Assembly (NCBI RefSeq): GCF_006151805.1 | Contig: NZ_VDDA01000029.1 | Coordinates: 1 to 52,650, forward strand | Reading direction: 5' to 3' | Source of the DNA: Methylobacterium terricola | GTDB taxonomy: Bacteria; Pseudomonadota; Alphaproteobacteria; Rhizobiales; Beijerinckiaceae | DNA: 52,650 bases | Shown: piece by piece, positions 25,735-34,783 of the stretch | Layout: each line of letters opens with the position of its first letter | Position numbering within the stretch: the stretch's first letter is position 1 | Translations under genes and position numbers: made by a program | Notes under the pieces: model-generated | Databases searched by the model: none | What the model saw: only the letters and a program-made list of their open reading frames with translations | Told to the model about the DNA's origin: nothing

Positions 25735-27363
25735 TCACGCCGCGCCGGGCAGCCGGTAGTCCCGGAACTGGTCGCGCAAAGCCGTCTTCTGGATCTTGCC
25801 GGTGGCGGTGTGGGGGATCGCCGGCACCACCACCACGTCGTCGGGCATCCACCACTTGGCGATGCGCGGCGCCATGAAGGCCAGGATGTCGGCCTTGTCG
25901 GGGGTGCGGCCCTCCTTCGGCACCACGATCAGCAGCGGGCGCTCGTCCCATTTCGGGTGCTGCACGCCGATCACCGCGGCCTCCGCGACGTCCGGATGGC
26001 CGACCGCCAGATTCTCGAGGTCGATCGAGGAGATCCACTCGCCGCCGGACTTGATCACGTCCTTCGAGCGGTCGGTGATCGCCATGTAGCCGTTGGGATC
26101 GATGGTGGCGACGTCGCCGGTATCGAAGAAGCCGCGATCGTCGAGGATCGGCTCGTCGCTCTTGAAGTAGGCCTTGGCCACCGCGAGCCCCGCGACCTTG
26201 AGGCGCCCGAAGGTGGTGCCGTCCCAGGGCAGGTCGCGGCCGTCGTCGTCGGTCAGGCGGAACTCGACGCCGAACGGGGCATAGCCCTGCTTCATCTTGA
26301 GGTCGAGGCGGGCCTCGCCCTCGAGATCGGCGACCTCGGGCTTGAGCGAGCAGTAGGAGCCGATCGGGCTCATCTCGGTCATGCCCCAGGCGTGGTCGAC
26401 GGTGACGCCGTAGTCGCGCTCGAAGCGCTCGGTCATCGCCCGCGGGCAGGCCGAGCCGCCGATCACCACCCGCTCGAGGTGGCTCAGGCGCTTGCCCGTC
26501 GCGTCGAGGTGCTGGAGCAGGCCGAGCCAGACGGTCGGCACCGCCGCGGTCACGGTGACGCCGGTCGTCTCCAGGATCTCCAGCACCGAGGCGCCGTCGA
26601 GCTTCGCCCCCGGCATGACGAGGCCGGCGCCCGACATCGGCGCCGCGAAGCTGAAGCCCCAGGCATTGGCGTGGAACAGCGGCACCACCGGCATCGCCAT
26701 GTCGGTCGGCTTGAGCGCGATGAAGGCCGGGTTGTTGACCATCAGGCCGAGCAGCACGTTCGAGCGGTGCGAGTAGAGCACGCCCTTCGGCAGGCCGGTG
26801 GTGCCCGAGGTATAGCAGAGGCCCGCCGCGGTGTTCTCCTCGAAGCGCGCCCAGGCGAAGTCGTCGTCGGCTTCCGACAGCCACGCCTCGTAGGCGACGG
26901 CGTTGCGCAAGCTCGTCTGCGGCATGTGGGCGCCGTCGGTCAGGACGACGTAGCGCTCGATCGTCGGCAGCTTGTCGGCCAGGCGCTCGACCAGCGGCAC
27001 GAAGGTCAGGTCGAGGAAGAGGATCCGGTCCTCGGCGTGGTTGATGATGTAGGCGATCTGGTCCTCGAACAACCGCGGGTTGACCGTGTGGTAGATCGCC
27101 CCGATGCCGGTGATGCCGTACCAGGTCTCGAGGTGGCGCCAGGTGTTCCAGGCCAGCGTCGCGATCCGGTCGCCGAGGCGGATGCCGTCGGCGGCGAGGC
27201 GCTTCGACAGGCGCAGCGAGCGCTGCCGCACCTCGGCATAGGTGGTCCGGTGCATCGGCCCCTCGACCGAGCGCGAGATCACCGGGCGGGCGCCGTGCTG
27301 CACGGCGGCGTAGTCGATGATGCGGTGGATCAGCAGGGGCCAGTCCTGCATCAGGCCGAGCAT
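25735..27363 (-). CDS. Acyl-CoA synthetase (AMP-forming)
   Basis: A 542-residue adenylate-forming ligase. I use the ATG at 27363 (MLGLMQDWPLLIHRIIDYAA), which has AAGGA upstream and fits homologues. The AMP loop is YTSGTTGLPKG, followed by VPLFHANAWGF, the substrate-pocket block WGMTEMSPIG, the hinge FDTGDVATIDPNGYMAITDR then SKDVIKSGGEWIS, and the C-terminal catalytic Lys in TATGKIQK. It couples ATP to formation of an acyl-CoA, and its head resembles the medium-chain / methylmercaptopropionate ligase (DmdB) branch; the true acid is unknown. It diverges from a marR gene with a 220-base spacer, a common arrangement where the MarR protein senses the acyl-CoA or acid. Confidence 0.93.
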   Translation of the reverse strand: MLGLMQDWPLLIHRIIDYAAVQHGARPVISRSVEGPMHRTTYAEVRQRSLRLSKRLAADGIRLGDRIATLAWNTWRHLETWYGITGIGAIYHTVNPRLFEDQIAYIINHAEDRILFLDLTFVPLVERLADKLPTIERYVVLTDGAHMPQTSLRNAVAYEAWLSEADDDFAWARFEENTAAGLCYTSGTTGLPKGVLYSHRSNVLLGLMVNNPAFIALKPTDMAMPVVPLFHANAWGFSFAAPMSGAGLVMPGAKLDGASVLEILETTGVTVTAAVPTVWLGLLQHLDATGKRLSHLERVVIGGSACPRAMTERFERDYGVTVDHAWGMTEMSPIGSYCSLKPEVADLEGEARLDLKMKQGYAPFGVEFRLTDDDGRDLPWDGTTFGRLKVAGLAVAKAYFKSDEPILDDRGFFDTGDVATIDPNGYMAITDRSKDVIKSGGEWISSIDLENLAVGHPDVAEAAVIGVQHPKWDERPLLIVVPKEGRTPDKADILAFMAPRIAKWWMPDDVVVVPAIPHTATGKIQKTALRDQFRDYRLPGAA

Positions 27364-27583
27364 GGCGTGTCGTCCTTCCCTTGGTGGAGCGCGCTTATCC
27401 ACGCGCCCTCGCTCGCCGGGGCCTCGCGGGCCCGCGGTCTGAGGCGCCAGCTTATGGCAGCGGTGCCGGGGCGGCTAGAGCGGTGCCTTCACGCATCCCG
27501 CGAGCCTGGAGGCGGGGATCGAAGAGCGGGGATCGGCGGCGGCTAGGCGTGGCACCGAGATGGTTCTGATGTAAACTATTGCC

Positions 27584-28066
27584 ATGACGGCATCCTCGCG
27601 CCCCCACCCTTCGGCTGAGGCGGACGCCCCGGCCGAGGCCGACCCGCTGCGGGTCTGGTTCCGCTTCCTGCGCCTGCACCGGCGCGTCTCGGCCGCGGTG
27701 GCGGCGGAGCTGAAGGCCGTCGGGCTGTCGATCCCGCAATTCGACGTGCTCTCGACCTTGTCCGAGCGCGAGGGCCTGACCCAGCAGGACCTCGCCGAGC
27801 GGCTCTACGTCACCAAGGGCAACGTCTCGGGCCTGATCGACCGGCTGGTCGAGGCGGGAATGGTCGAGCGCCGCCCGATTCCCGGCGACCGGCGCTCGCA
27901 TGCGCTCCACCTGACCGAGGCCGGGCTGGCGCTGGCCGGCTCGGGCATCGCGGCGCAGCAGGCCTACGTCGCCCGCACCCTCGGCCGGCTGCCCCCCGGC
28001 GACGTCGCCGCGCTGGAGCGGGTGGTGCTGGCCTGGCGCGACGCCGCCCGGGCCGATGGCGGCTGA
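27584..28066 (+). CDS. MarR family transcriptional regulator
   Basis: A 160-residue MarR protein. The DNA-binding domain spans about 45-112: SIPQFDVLSTLSEREGLTQQ, then DLAERLYVTKGNVSGLIDRL and the wing VERRPIPGDRRSHALHLT. Flanking helices form the dimer. It is transcribed away from the acyl-CoA ligase, so it is the likely local repressor of that gene and of itself. Just upstream lies an AT-rich tract, GATGTAAACTATTG, ending 1 base before the start codon region, which could be part of its promoter or operator. Confidence 0.92.
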   Translation: MTASSRPHPSAEADAPAEADPLRVWFRFLRLHRRVSAAVAAELKAVGLSIPQFDVLSTLSEREGLTQQDLAERLYVTKGNVSGLIDRLVEAGMVERRPIPGDRRSHALHLTEAGLALAGSGIAAQQAYVARTLGRLPPGDVAALERVVLAWRDAARADGG

Positions 28067-28076
28067 CGCGCGCCCC

Positions 28077-28613
28077 TCACGTCACCGCCCGCTTCTCGAC
28101 GTCGAGGACGACGCCGTTCGGCGTCATTCGCTCGCGGGCGACGAGCCGGTCGCCGGGCAGGAAGACGCCGAGCGGCACGTCCCGGTCGGGCAGCACCACG
28201 GTGGCGCTGTGGTTGACGAAGACCAGCACGTGCCGGCGCTGCGGGAGCGACGCCACGGCCCAGCGCTTGAGCTGGCCGTAATAGGGCTCGCGCCGCCACA
28301 CGGCAGGCTGGCTCGGATCGACCTGGACGTGGAGGAAGCGCGTCGTCGGATCGAGGCTCAGCACCATCTTGGCCTTGTCGGGCTTCCATTCCGGGCCGAG
28401 CCAGGATTCGGTCATCCAGAGGCAATGGAAGGCGCGGCAATGGCCGGGCCGGGTCGCGTGGATGCCGCAGCCGCGGCCGGGCTTGGCGTGGCGGCACCAC
28501 TCGCCGGCGACGCTCTCGACGGCCGGCACGTCGTAGACCTTGCAGCACAGGGTGCAGGCGCCGCAGGCGCGGCCGGGCGCGGGCGTCGAGACGAGTTCGG
28601 CGGGGTCGAGCAT
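28077..28613 (-). CDS. YkgJ-like cysteine-cluster protein
   Basis: A 178-residue protein with the YkgJ/Fe-S-type motif CGACTLCC (Cys 17, 20, 23, 24) and further Cys/His in EWCRHAKPGRGCGIH and RPGHCRAFHCLW, eight or so candidates for metal binding. The family (CxxCxxCC proteins) has no firmly established role; binding of zinc or an iron-sulfur cluster is predicted. It is convergent with marR, 10 bases between stops, and divergent from the aminotransferase gene with about 150 bases between them. Confidence 0.85.
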   Translation of the reverse strand: MLDPAELVSTPAPGRACGACTLCCKVYDVPAVESVAGEWCRHAKPGRGCGIHATRPGHCRAFHCLWMTESWLGPEWKPDKAKMVLSLDPTTRFLHVQVDPSQPAVWRREPYYGQLKRWAVASLPQRRHVLVFVNHSATVVLPDRDVPLGVFLPGDRLVARERMTPNGVVLDVEKRAVT

Positions 28614-28766
28614 GCGCGTCGGTCTGACCAGGATTGTGCGGGCGGCCCGCGAGAGCGGCCCGGGTTGTGCGTCGGCATCGCGCCGCTAGTGTGACGGTGC
28701 AAGCGAATTCTGCTCCGCCAGTCGGGAGCCGCCTCGAGCTCCCCCGTGAAGAAAGCGATCGCGACG

Positions 28767-30149
28767 ATGCTCTCGAACCTCGCCACCCGCGACGTCGAAA
28801 CCCTGATCCACCCCTATACCAACCTGGCGGCCTTCCGGCAGACCGGGCCGCTGGTCCTGGAGCGCGGCCACGGCGTCTGGGTCTACGACACCGACGGACG
28901 GCCCTATCTCGAAGGCATGGCCGGCCTGTGGTGCACGGCGCTCGGCTATTCCAACGAGGAGCTGGTCGAGGCCGCCCGCGAGCAGATGGCGCGGCTGCCC
29001 TTCACCCACCTGTTCTCCGGCCGCAGCCACGACCCGGCGATCGAGCTCGCCGAGACCCTGAAGGAACTGGCGCCGATCCCGGTCTCGAAGGTGTTCTTCA
29101 CCTCCTCGGGCTCGGAGGCCAACGACACCCAGGTCAAGCTGACCTGGTACCTCAACAACGCGCTCGGCCGGCCGCAGAAGAAGAAGATCATCGGCCGGCA
29201 CAAGGGCTATCACGGCGTCACCGTCGCGTCGGCCTCGCTGACCGGGCTGACCGCCAACCACGCCGATTGGGACCTGCCGCTGCCGGGCTTCCTGCACGCC
29301 GCCTGCCCGCACCATTACCGCGGCGCCGAACCCGGCGAGAGCGAGGAGGCCTATTCGGCGCGGCTGGCGGCCGAGTTGGAGGAGATGATCCTGCGCGAGG
29401 GGCCCGAGACCGTCGCGGCCTTCATCGCCGAACCGGTGATGGGCGCGGGCGGCGCCATCGTGCCGCCGAAGGGCTATTTCGCGGCGGTCGAGCCGGTGCT
29501 CGCCCGCTACGACGTGCGGCTGATCGCCGACGAGGTGATCTGCGGCTTCGGCCGGCTCGGCACCTGGTTCGGCACCGAGACGGTCGGCATGCATCCCCAC
29601 AGCCTGTCCTTCGCCAAGGCGCTGACCTCGGCCTACATGCCGCTCGGCGGCGTCACGGTCGACGAAACCCTGTACCAGGCGATGCAGGACCAGAGCCGCA
29701 AGATCGGCACGTTTGGCCACGGCACCACCTATTCGGGCCATCCGGTGGCGAGCGCGGTGGCGCTGAAGACCATCGAGATCTACAAGCGCGACCGCATCAT
29801 CGAGGGCGCGGCCGAGAAGGCGCCGCACTTCCAGCGCCGCCTCTCGGCCCTGGAGGAGCATCCGCTCGTCGGCGAGGCCAAGGGGCTCGGCCTGATCGGC
29901 GGCCTCGAGATCGTGGCCGACAAGGCGACGAAGCGGCAATATGACCCGAAGGCCGGCGTCGCCGCCCGTTGCGTCGCCTTCGCGCAGGAGGAGGGCCTGA
30001 TCGTCCGCTTCCTCACCGGCGACCGCGTCGCGGTCTGCCCGCCGCTGGTGATCCGCCCGGACGAGATCGACACCCTGTTCGACCGTCTCGTCACCGCGCT
30101 GGACCGCACCCATGCCTGGATCCGCGAGCAGGGTCTGACAGCAGCATAA
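28767..30149 (+). CDS. Class III (omega) aminotransferase, PLP-dependent
   Basis: A 460-residue class III aminotransferase. The ATG at 28767 is preferred (MLSNLATRDVETLIHPYTNL fits homologues); a GTG at 28746 adds seven residues. Phosphate-loop SSGSEAND is at 114-121, the ring-stacking D255 in IADEVICGFGR, and the Schiff-base Lys K284 in SFAKALTSAYMPLG. The pattern fits the omega-amino acid:pyruvate / putrescine transaminase branch. It converts an omega-amino compound to an aldehyde or keto acid. No amine dehydrogenase or transporter is adjacent, so the substrate is open. Confidence 0.93.
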   Translation: MLSNLATRDVETLIHPYTNLAAFRQTGPLVLERGHGVWVYDTDGRPYLEGMAGLWCTALGYSNEELVEAAREQMARLPFTHLFSGRSHDPAIELAETLKELAPIPVSKVFFTSSGSEANDTQVKLTWYLNNALGRPQKKKIIGRHKGYHGVTVASASLTGLTANHADWDLPLPGFLHAACPHHYRGAEPGESEEAYSARLAAELEEMILREGPETVAAFIAEPVMGAGGAIVPPKGYFAAVEPVLARYDVRLIADEVICGFGRLGTWFGTETVGMHPHSLSFAKALTSAYMPLGGVTVDETLYQAMQDQSRKIGTFGHGTTYSGHPVASAVALKTIEIYKRDRIIEGAAEKAPHFQRRLSALEEHPLVGEAKGLGLIGGLEIVADKATKRQYDPKAGVAARCVAFAQEEGLIVRFLTGDRVAVCPPLVIRPDEIDTLFDRLVTALDRTHAWIREQGLTAA

Positions 30150-30168
30150 AAACTGCTCGAACGCGGGA

Positions 30169-30190
30169 GAGGCCGCCGCCAGGCGGCCTC
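30169..30190 (+). terminator. Hairpin after the aminotransferase gene
   Basis: GAGGCCGCC pairs with GGCGGCCTC (9 bp, perfect) around the loop GCCA, 20 bases past the stop codon. No T-run follows. Confidence 0.6.
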
Positions 30191-30579
30191 GATCTAACAG
30201 TCTCTGCCGGCTCAAGCCGAATATCCGCTCATTCGGCGCGCCGATCCGCAAGTTACCTTCTGGGCATGCACTGCACAGCACTGCGATACCGACCACGGCG
30301 ACGCGGTGCGGCGGGGCGACCGACCTAACGGTAAAACTGCAGCGTCGCGGGCGCGGGCGCGGGCGCGCCGGCAGAGCGTTGGGATCGCAGCAATCCCTTG
30401 TTTTGCCATCCAGATTTCATCAGTCAGGCACGCCGCAGGCCTGTCGGGCCCGGTCCGGACCGGCCTGCCGGCCCTCGCCGCTGCCGTCGGAAAACTGGTA
30501 TTGCGCAGCATTCTTTTAGCGGATTTTAAGCCTGCCGGCCCAAGTTTGAACAAGTTTCGACCAAAAAGGAACCGGCGGC
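30191..30579. other. Gene-free leader of the chemoreceptor gene
   Basis: About 390 bases without a supported gene. It includes a GC-rich GCGGGC-type repeat near 30348-30370 and an AT-rich part (30505-30575) with a TTTA-N7-TTAA site and an AAAAGGAA ribosome site for the next gene. Confidence 0.5.
30515..30529 (+). promoter_or_regulatory. CtrA-like box upstream of the chemoreceptor gene
   Basis: TTTAGCGGATTTTAA differs from TTAA-N7-TTAA by one base and has the exact spacing. It lies 50 bases before the start codon, where CtrA-activated promoters carry the site. One mismatch in an eight-base pattern makes chance possible. Confidence 0.35.
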
Positions 30580-32040
30580 ATGTTTCGGAAACGGCGCGAG
30601 AATGTCTCGGACGCGACATTGAGTGCCCTCAACAAGTCCCTCGCCATCATCGAGTTCGACCTTGACGGCACCGTGATCGGAGCCAACGCCAACTTCCTCA
30701 ACCTGCTCGACTACCGGCTCGACGAGATCATCGGGAAACATCATCGGATGTTCCTCGATCCAGAGGCCGCCGCCTCGCCCGACTACGCGGTGTTCTGGGA
30801 CAAGCTGCGGGCGGGTCAGTTCTTCGCCGACGAGTTCCTGCGCTTCGGCAAGAACGCCAAGCGAGTCTGGCTCGAGGCGACCTACAACCCGGTGCTCGAC
30901 GCCGCCGGCAAGCCGGTCAAGGTGGTCAAGCTCGCCGCCGACATCACTCGGAAGAAGAACGAGATCAGCCGTCTCATGACGATGATCGAGGGCATGCCGG
31001 TCGCCGTGATGACCGCCGACCCGCATAACGACTTCCGCATCGACTACATGAACGGCGCCTCGCGCCGGACCCTCGGCCCGCTGGCGCAGTACCTGCCGGT
31101 CGCGGCGGAGCTGATGGTCGGCACCTCGATCGACGTATTCCACAAGAACCCGTCGCACCAGCGCCGGATGCTGGCCGATGCGAGCCGGCTGCCGCACCGG
31201 ACCAAGATCAAGCTCGGCCCGGAGGTGCTCGACCTGCAGGTCTCGGCGATCATGGGGCCGGACGGGTCCTATGTCGGGCCGATGCTGACCTGGGCGGTGG
31301 TGACCGCGCAGGCGATCATGGCCTCCGACGTGTCGCAGGTGGTCGGCGCCATGAGCGGTGCGGTCGAGGAGATGCAGCGTTCCGCCATCGGTCTCGGCCA
31401 GTCGGCCGATGCGGCCCGCGAGCGCGCCGCCACGGTGGCGGCGGGCTCCGAGGAGATGACCGCCTCGATCCGGGAGATCTCGGATCAGGTCGGCCGGGTC
31501 TCCGAGCGCGCCCAGCAGATCGCCGCACAGGCCGAGGCGACCGACGCGACGGTGCGCACCCTCTCGGCCAAGGCGCGCGAGGTCGATTCGGTGGTCGGCA
31601 TGATCTCGACCATCGCCGACCAGACCAACCTGCTCGCGCTCAACGCCACCATCGAGGCGGCCCGGGCGGGGGCGGCAGGGCGCGGCTTCGCGGTGGTGGC
31701 CGCCGAGGTCAAGGAACTCGCCGGCCAGACGGCACGAGCGACCGGCGAGATCACCCAGCGCATCGGGGACATCCAGGGGGCGACCGGCGAGGCGGTGGCG
31801 GCGATCGCCACGATCAACAACGCCGTGGCCGAGCTGTCGCGGCTGACACTCGCCATTGCCAGCGCCGTTGAGCAGCAGGCGGCCTCGACGCAGGAGGTGT
31901 CGTCGAACATCGTGGCGGTGTCGGACGCCGCCAGCGCCACCGGCCGGATCGCCGAGACCGTGCGGGCGGTGTCGGAGAGCCTCGCCGGGCATTCGAGCGG
32001 ACTGACCGGGAGCGTCGAGAAGTTCCTGAAGGCGGGGTGA
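30580..32040 (+). CDS. Soluble PAS-domain methyl-accepting chemotaxis protein
   Basis: A 486-residue chemoreceptor without any membrane segment. A first PAS domain covers about 14-120 (IIEFDLDGTVIGANANFLNL, then GKHHRMFLD, and VKVVKLAADITRKK), a second PAS-like region about 125-235, and the signalling domain the rest, with the highly conserved tip ISTIADQTNLLALNATIEAA and RAGAAGRGFAVVAAEVKELA. It probably senses an internal cue, such as redox or a bound cofactor, and controls CheA. No CheR/CheB pentapeptide is seen at the end (SVEKFLKAG). The start follows AAAAAGGAACC. No che genes flank it. Confidence 0.93.
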   Translation: MFRKRRENVSDATLSALNKSLAIIEFDLDGTVIGANANFLNLLDYRLDEIIGKHHRMFLDPEAAASPDYAVFWDKLRAGQFFADEFLRFGKNAKRVWLEATYNPVLDAAGKPVKVVKLAADITRKKNEISRLMTMIEGMPVAVMTADPHNDFRIDYMNGASRRTLGPLAQYLPVAAELMVGTSIDVFHKNPSHQRRMLADASRLPHRTKIKLGPEVLDLQVSAIMGPDGSYVGPMLTWAVVTAQAIMASDVSQVVGAMSGAVEEMQRSAIGLGQSADAARERAATVAAGSEEMTASIREISDQVGRVSERAQQIAAQAEATDATVRTLSAKAREVDSVVGMISTIADQTNLLALNATIEAARAGAAGRGFAVVAAEVKELAGQTARATGEITQRIGDIQGATGEAVAAIATINNAVAELSRLTLAIASAVEQQAASTQEVSSNIVAVSDAASATGRIAETVRAVSESLAGHSSGLTGSVEKFLKAG

Positions 32041-32095
32041 GGCCTGTCCCCTTGTGGGAGCAGTGGAAGAAGCCCCGTCATCCGTCATCCTCCGC

Positions 32096-32131
32096 GTCAT
32101 CCCGGGACCGTGCAGCGGAGCCCGGGATGAC
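32096..32131. repeat. Intergenic palindromic element (REP-like)
   Basis: GTCATCCCGGG and CCCGGGATGAC form an 11-bp perfect stem around a 14-base centre that can itself pair (CCG with CGG). It lies between the convergent chemoreceptor and pccB genes. Elements of this form (CATCCCGGG...CCCGGGATG) are familiar from many alphaproteobacterial intergenic regions; it probably also ends transcription from both sides. Confidence 0.7.
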
Positions 32132-32170
32132 CAAGAGGGTGTCAGTCCCGCGGTGAGAGCGAGACGGCCC

Positions 32171-33703
32171 TCACAGCGGGATGTTGTCGTGCTTCTTCCA
32201 GGGCTGCTCGCTCTCCTTGGTGCGCAGCATGGCGAGCGCCCGGGCGATGCGGCGGCGCGTCGAGTGCGGCATGATCACCTCGTCGATGTAGCCGCGCTCG
32301 GCGGCGACGAACGGCGACATGAAGCGCTCCTCGTACTCGCTGGTGCGGGCGGCGATCTTGTCCGGGTCGCCGAGGTCCTGGCGGAAGATGATCTCGACCG
32401 CGCCCTTGGCGCCCATCACGGCGATCTGGGCGGTCGGCCAGGCGTAGTTCACGTCGCCGCCGACGTGCTTCGAGGCCATCACGTCGTAGGCGCCGCCGAA
32501 GGCCTTGCGGGTGATGACGGTGACGAGCGGCACCGTCGCCTGGCTGTAGGCGAAGAGCAGCTTCGCGCCGTGCTTGATCAGGCCGCCGTATTCCTGCGCG
32601 GTGCCCGGCAGGAAGCCCGGCACGTCGACGAAGGTGACGATCGGGATCGAGAAGGCGTCGCAGAAGCGCACGAAGCGGGCGGCCTTGCGCGAGGCGTCCG
32701 AATCGAGCACGCCGGCCAGCACCATCGGCTGGTTGGCGACGAAGCCGACGGTGCGGCCCTCGACCCGGGCGAAGCCCGTGATGATGTTGCGGGCATAGGC
32801 CGCCTGGATCTCGAAGAAGTCGCCCTCGTCGACCACCCGCCGGATCAGCTCCCCCATGTCGTAGGGCTTGTTCGGGTTGTCGGGGATCAGGGTGTCGAGG
32901 CTGCGGTCGAGGCGCGCCGGATCGTCGAAGCTCTCGAGCTCCGGCACGCCGGCCTGGTTGTTGGCCGGCAGGAAGTCCATCAGGCGCCGGATCTGCAGCA
33001 GCGCCTCGACGTCGTTCTCGTAGGAGCCGTCGGCGATCGACGACTTCGAGGTGTGGACCTTGGCGCCGCCGAGTTCCTCGGCGGTGACCACCTCGTTAGT
33101 CACGGTCTTCACCACGTCCGGCCCGGTCACGAACATGTAGCTCGTGTCGCGCACCATGAAGATGAAGTCGGTCATCGCCGGCGAGTAGACGTCGCCGCCG
33201 GCGCACGGCCCCATGATCACCGAGATCTGCGGGATCACGCCGGACGCCGTGACGTTGCGCTTGAACACCTCGCCGTAGCCGCCGAGCGCCGCGACGCCTT
33301 CCTGGATGCGGGCACCGCCGGCATCGAAGATGCCGATGATCGGGGCGCGCATCTTGAGCGCCATGTCCTGGACCTTGATGATCTTCTGGGCGTGCGCCTC
33401 GGACAGCGAGCCGCCGAAGACCGTGAAGTCCTTGGAGAACACGAACACGGCGCGGCCGTTGATGGTCCCCCAGCCGGTGATGACGCCGTCGCCCGGGATC
33501 TTCTGCTTCTCCATCCCGAAATCGTTCGAGCGGTGCTGCACGAACATGTCGAATTCCTCGAACGACCCGGAATCGAGGAGGAGCTCGATGCGCTCGCGCG
33601 CCGTGAGCTTGCCGCGCTTGTGCTGCGCCGCCACCCGGCTCTCGCCGCCGCCGACCCGGGCCTGCGCACGCCGCTGGTCGAGCCGTTCGAGGATGTCCTT
33701 CAT
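32171..33703 (-). CDS. pccB: Propionyl-CoA carboxylase beta subunit (carboxyltransferase)
   Basis: A 510-residue carboxyltransferase. The start at 33703 (MKDILERLDQRRAQARVGGG) is chosen on similarity; an ATG at 33715 adds four residues. Landmarks: HKRGKLTARERIELLLD, then GGSLSEAHAQKIIKVQDMAL, GGARIQEGVAALGGYGEVF, MGPCAGGDVYSPAMTDFIFM, and in the second half FLPGTAQEYGGLIKHGAKLL and AFGGAYDVMASKHVGGD. It moves CO2 from biotin to propionyl-CoA, giving methylmalonyl-CoA, with the biotin subunit PccA, which is not in view. In methylotrophs using the ethylmalonyl-CoA pathway this enzyme is part of glyoxylate regeneration. Acetyl-CoA carboxylation is less likely from this sequence. Confidence 0.92.
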   Translation of the reverse strand: MKDILERLDQRRAQARVGGGESRVAAQHKRGKLTARERIELLLDSGSFEEFDMFVQHRSNDFGMEKQKIPGDGVITGWGTINGRAVFVFSKDFTVFGGSLSEAHAQKIIKVQDMALKMRAPIIGIFDAGGARIQEGVAALGGYGEVFKRNVTASGVIPQISVIMGPCAGGDVYSPAMTDFIFMVRDTSYMFVTGPDVVKTVTNEVVTAEELGGAKVHTSKSSIADGSYENDVEALLQIRRLMDFLPANNQAGVPELESFDDPARLDRSLDTLIPDNPNKPYDMGELIRRVVDEGDFFEIQAAYARNIITGFARVEGRTVGFVANQPMVLAGVLDSDASRKAARFVRFCDAFSIPIVTFVDVPGFLPGTAQEYGGLIKHGAKLLFAYSQATVPLVTVITRKAFGGAYDVMASKHVGGDVNYAWPTAQIAVMGAKGAVEIIFRQDLGDPDKIAARTSEYEERFMSPFVAAERGYIDEVIMPHSTRRRIARALAMLRTKESEQPWKKHDNIPL

Positions 33704-33878
33704 GCTGTCGCCCATTCCTGAAGAAGAGTCCGCGCCCGCCGGGAGGCTTGACCGTGCCTGCGGCCTTAGCATGCGCCGGGGCGGGGCGAAAACTCGGTCT
33801 TTTTGGGCGAGACCGGACCGGGAACGGGACGCGGCATGCGAAGGGCCGCGCCCGTCGACGCGGGCTCCGTGAGCCGGC

Positions 33879-34769
33879 TCAGAGCGCGACCTGGCCGGGC
33901 TCCTCCTCGCGGGCGAGGCGCAGCAGGCTCTGGCCGTAATTGGTCTTGGCGAAGAGCTGGCCGCGGGCCAGCACCTGCTCCCGGGTGATGAAGCCCTGCA
34001 GGTAGGCGATCTCCTCCAGGCAGGCGACCTGCATGCCCTGGCGGTGCTGGATCACGCGGACGAACTCGCCGGCCTCGAGCAGGTTGTCGTGGGTGCCGGT
34101 GTCGAGCCAGGCATAGCCGCGGGACATGCACTCGACGTGGAGCTGGCCGCGGTCGAGATAGGCCTGGTTGACGTCGGTGATCTCCAGCTCGCCGCGGGGC
34201 GAGGGCTTCACCGCCGCCGCGATGTCGAGCACCTGGTTGTCGTAGAAGTAGAGGCCGGTCACCGCCCAGGGCGATTCCGGGTTCTTCGGCTTCTCGACCA
34301 GCTTGGTCGCCCGGCCCTGCTTGTCGAGGGTGACGACGCCGTAGGCCTCCGGCTGGTCGACGTGGTAGGCGAACACGGTGGCGCCCGTCTCGCGCGACTT
34401 CGCCTTGGCGAGGAGCTGGCGCATGCCGGCGCCGAAGAACAGGTTGTCGCCGAGCACCAGCGCCACCGAATCGTCGCCGACGAACTCGCGGCCGATGATG
34501 AAGGCCTGGGCCAGGCCCTCGGGCTTGGGCTGCAGCGCGTAGGAAATGGTGATGCCGAACTGCTCGCCGGTGCCGAACAGCCGCTTGTAGTTGTCGATAT
34601 GCTCCGGCGACGAGATCAGCAGGATGTCGCGGATGCCGGCCAGCATCAGCACCGACACCGGGTAGTAGATCATCGGCTTGTCGTAGACCGGCAGCAGCTG
34701 CTTGTTGATCGCCAGCGTGGCCGGATGCAGCCGCGTGCCGGATCCGCCGGCGAGCACGATGCCCTTCAT
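33879..34769 (-). CDS. rfbA: Glucose-1-phosphate thymidylyltransferase
   Basis: A 296-residue nucleotidyltransferase. The signature GIVLAGGSGTRLHPATLAIN is at the N-terminus, followed by KQLLPVYDKPMIYYPVSVLM, LVLGDNLFFG and EKPKNPESPWAVTGLYFYD, all typical of RmlA/RfbA. It makes dTDP-glucose from dTTP and glucose-1-phosphate, the first step to dTDP-L-rhamnose. Last gene of rfbC-rfbB-rfbD-rfbA; it starts 14 bases after rfbD with an AAGGAG ribosome site. Product goes to lipopolysaccharide or exopolysaccharide rhamnose. Confidence 0.97.
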   Translation of the reverse strand: MKGIVLAGGSGTRLHPATLAINKQLLPVYDKPMIYYPVSVLMLAGIRDILLISSPEHIDNYKRLFGTGEQFGITISYALQPKPEGLAQAFIIGREFVGDDSVALVLGDNLFFGAGMRQLLAKAKSRETGATVFAYHVDQPEAYGVVTLDKQGRATKLVEKPKNPESPWAVTGLYFYDNQVLDIAAAVKPSPRGELEITDVNQAYLDRGQLHVECMSRGYAWLDTGTHDNLLEAGEFVRVIQHRQGMQVACLEEIAYLQGFITREQVLARGQLFAKTNYGQSLLRLAREEEPGQVAL

Positions 34770-34783
34770 GGTCTGTTACTCCT

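Noticed and set aside
27575..27600. TGCC-N5-GGCA palindrome over the marR start codon as operator
   Set aside because: Arms of four bases are too short to separate from chance.
30340..30370. GCGGGC repeats as a CRISPR or other repeat array
   Set aside because: Only a short simple-sequence run; no spacers of regular length.
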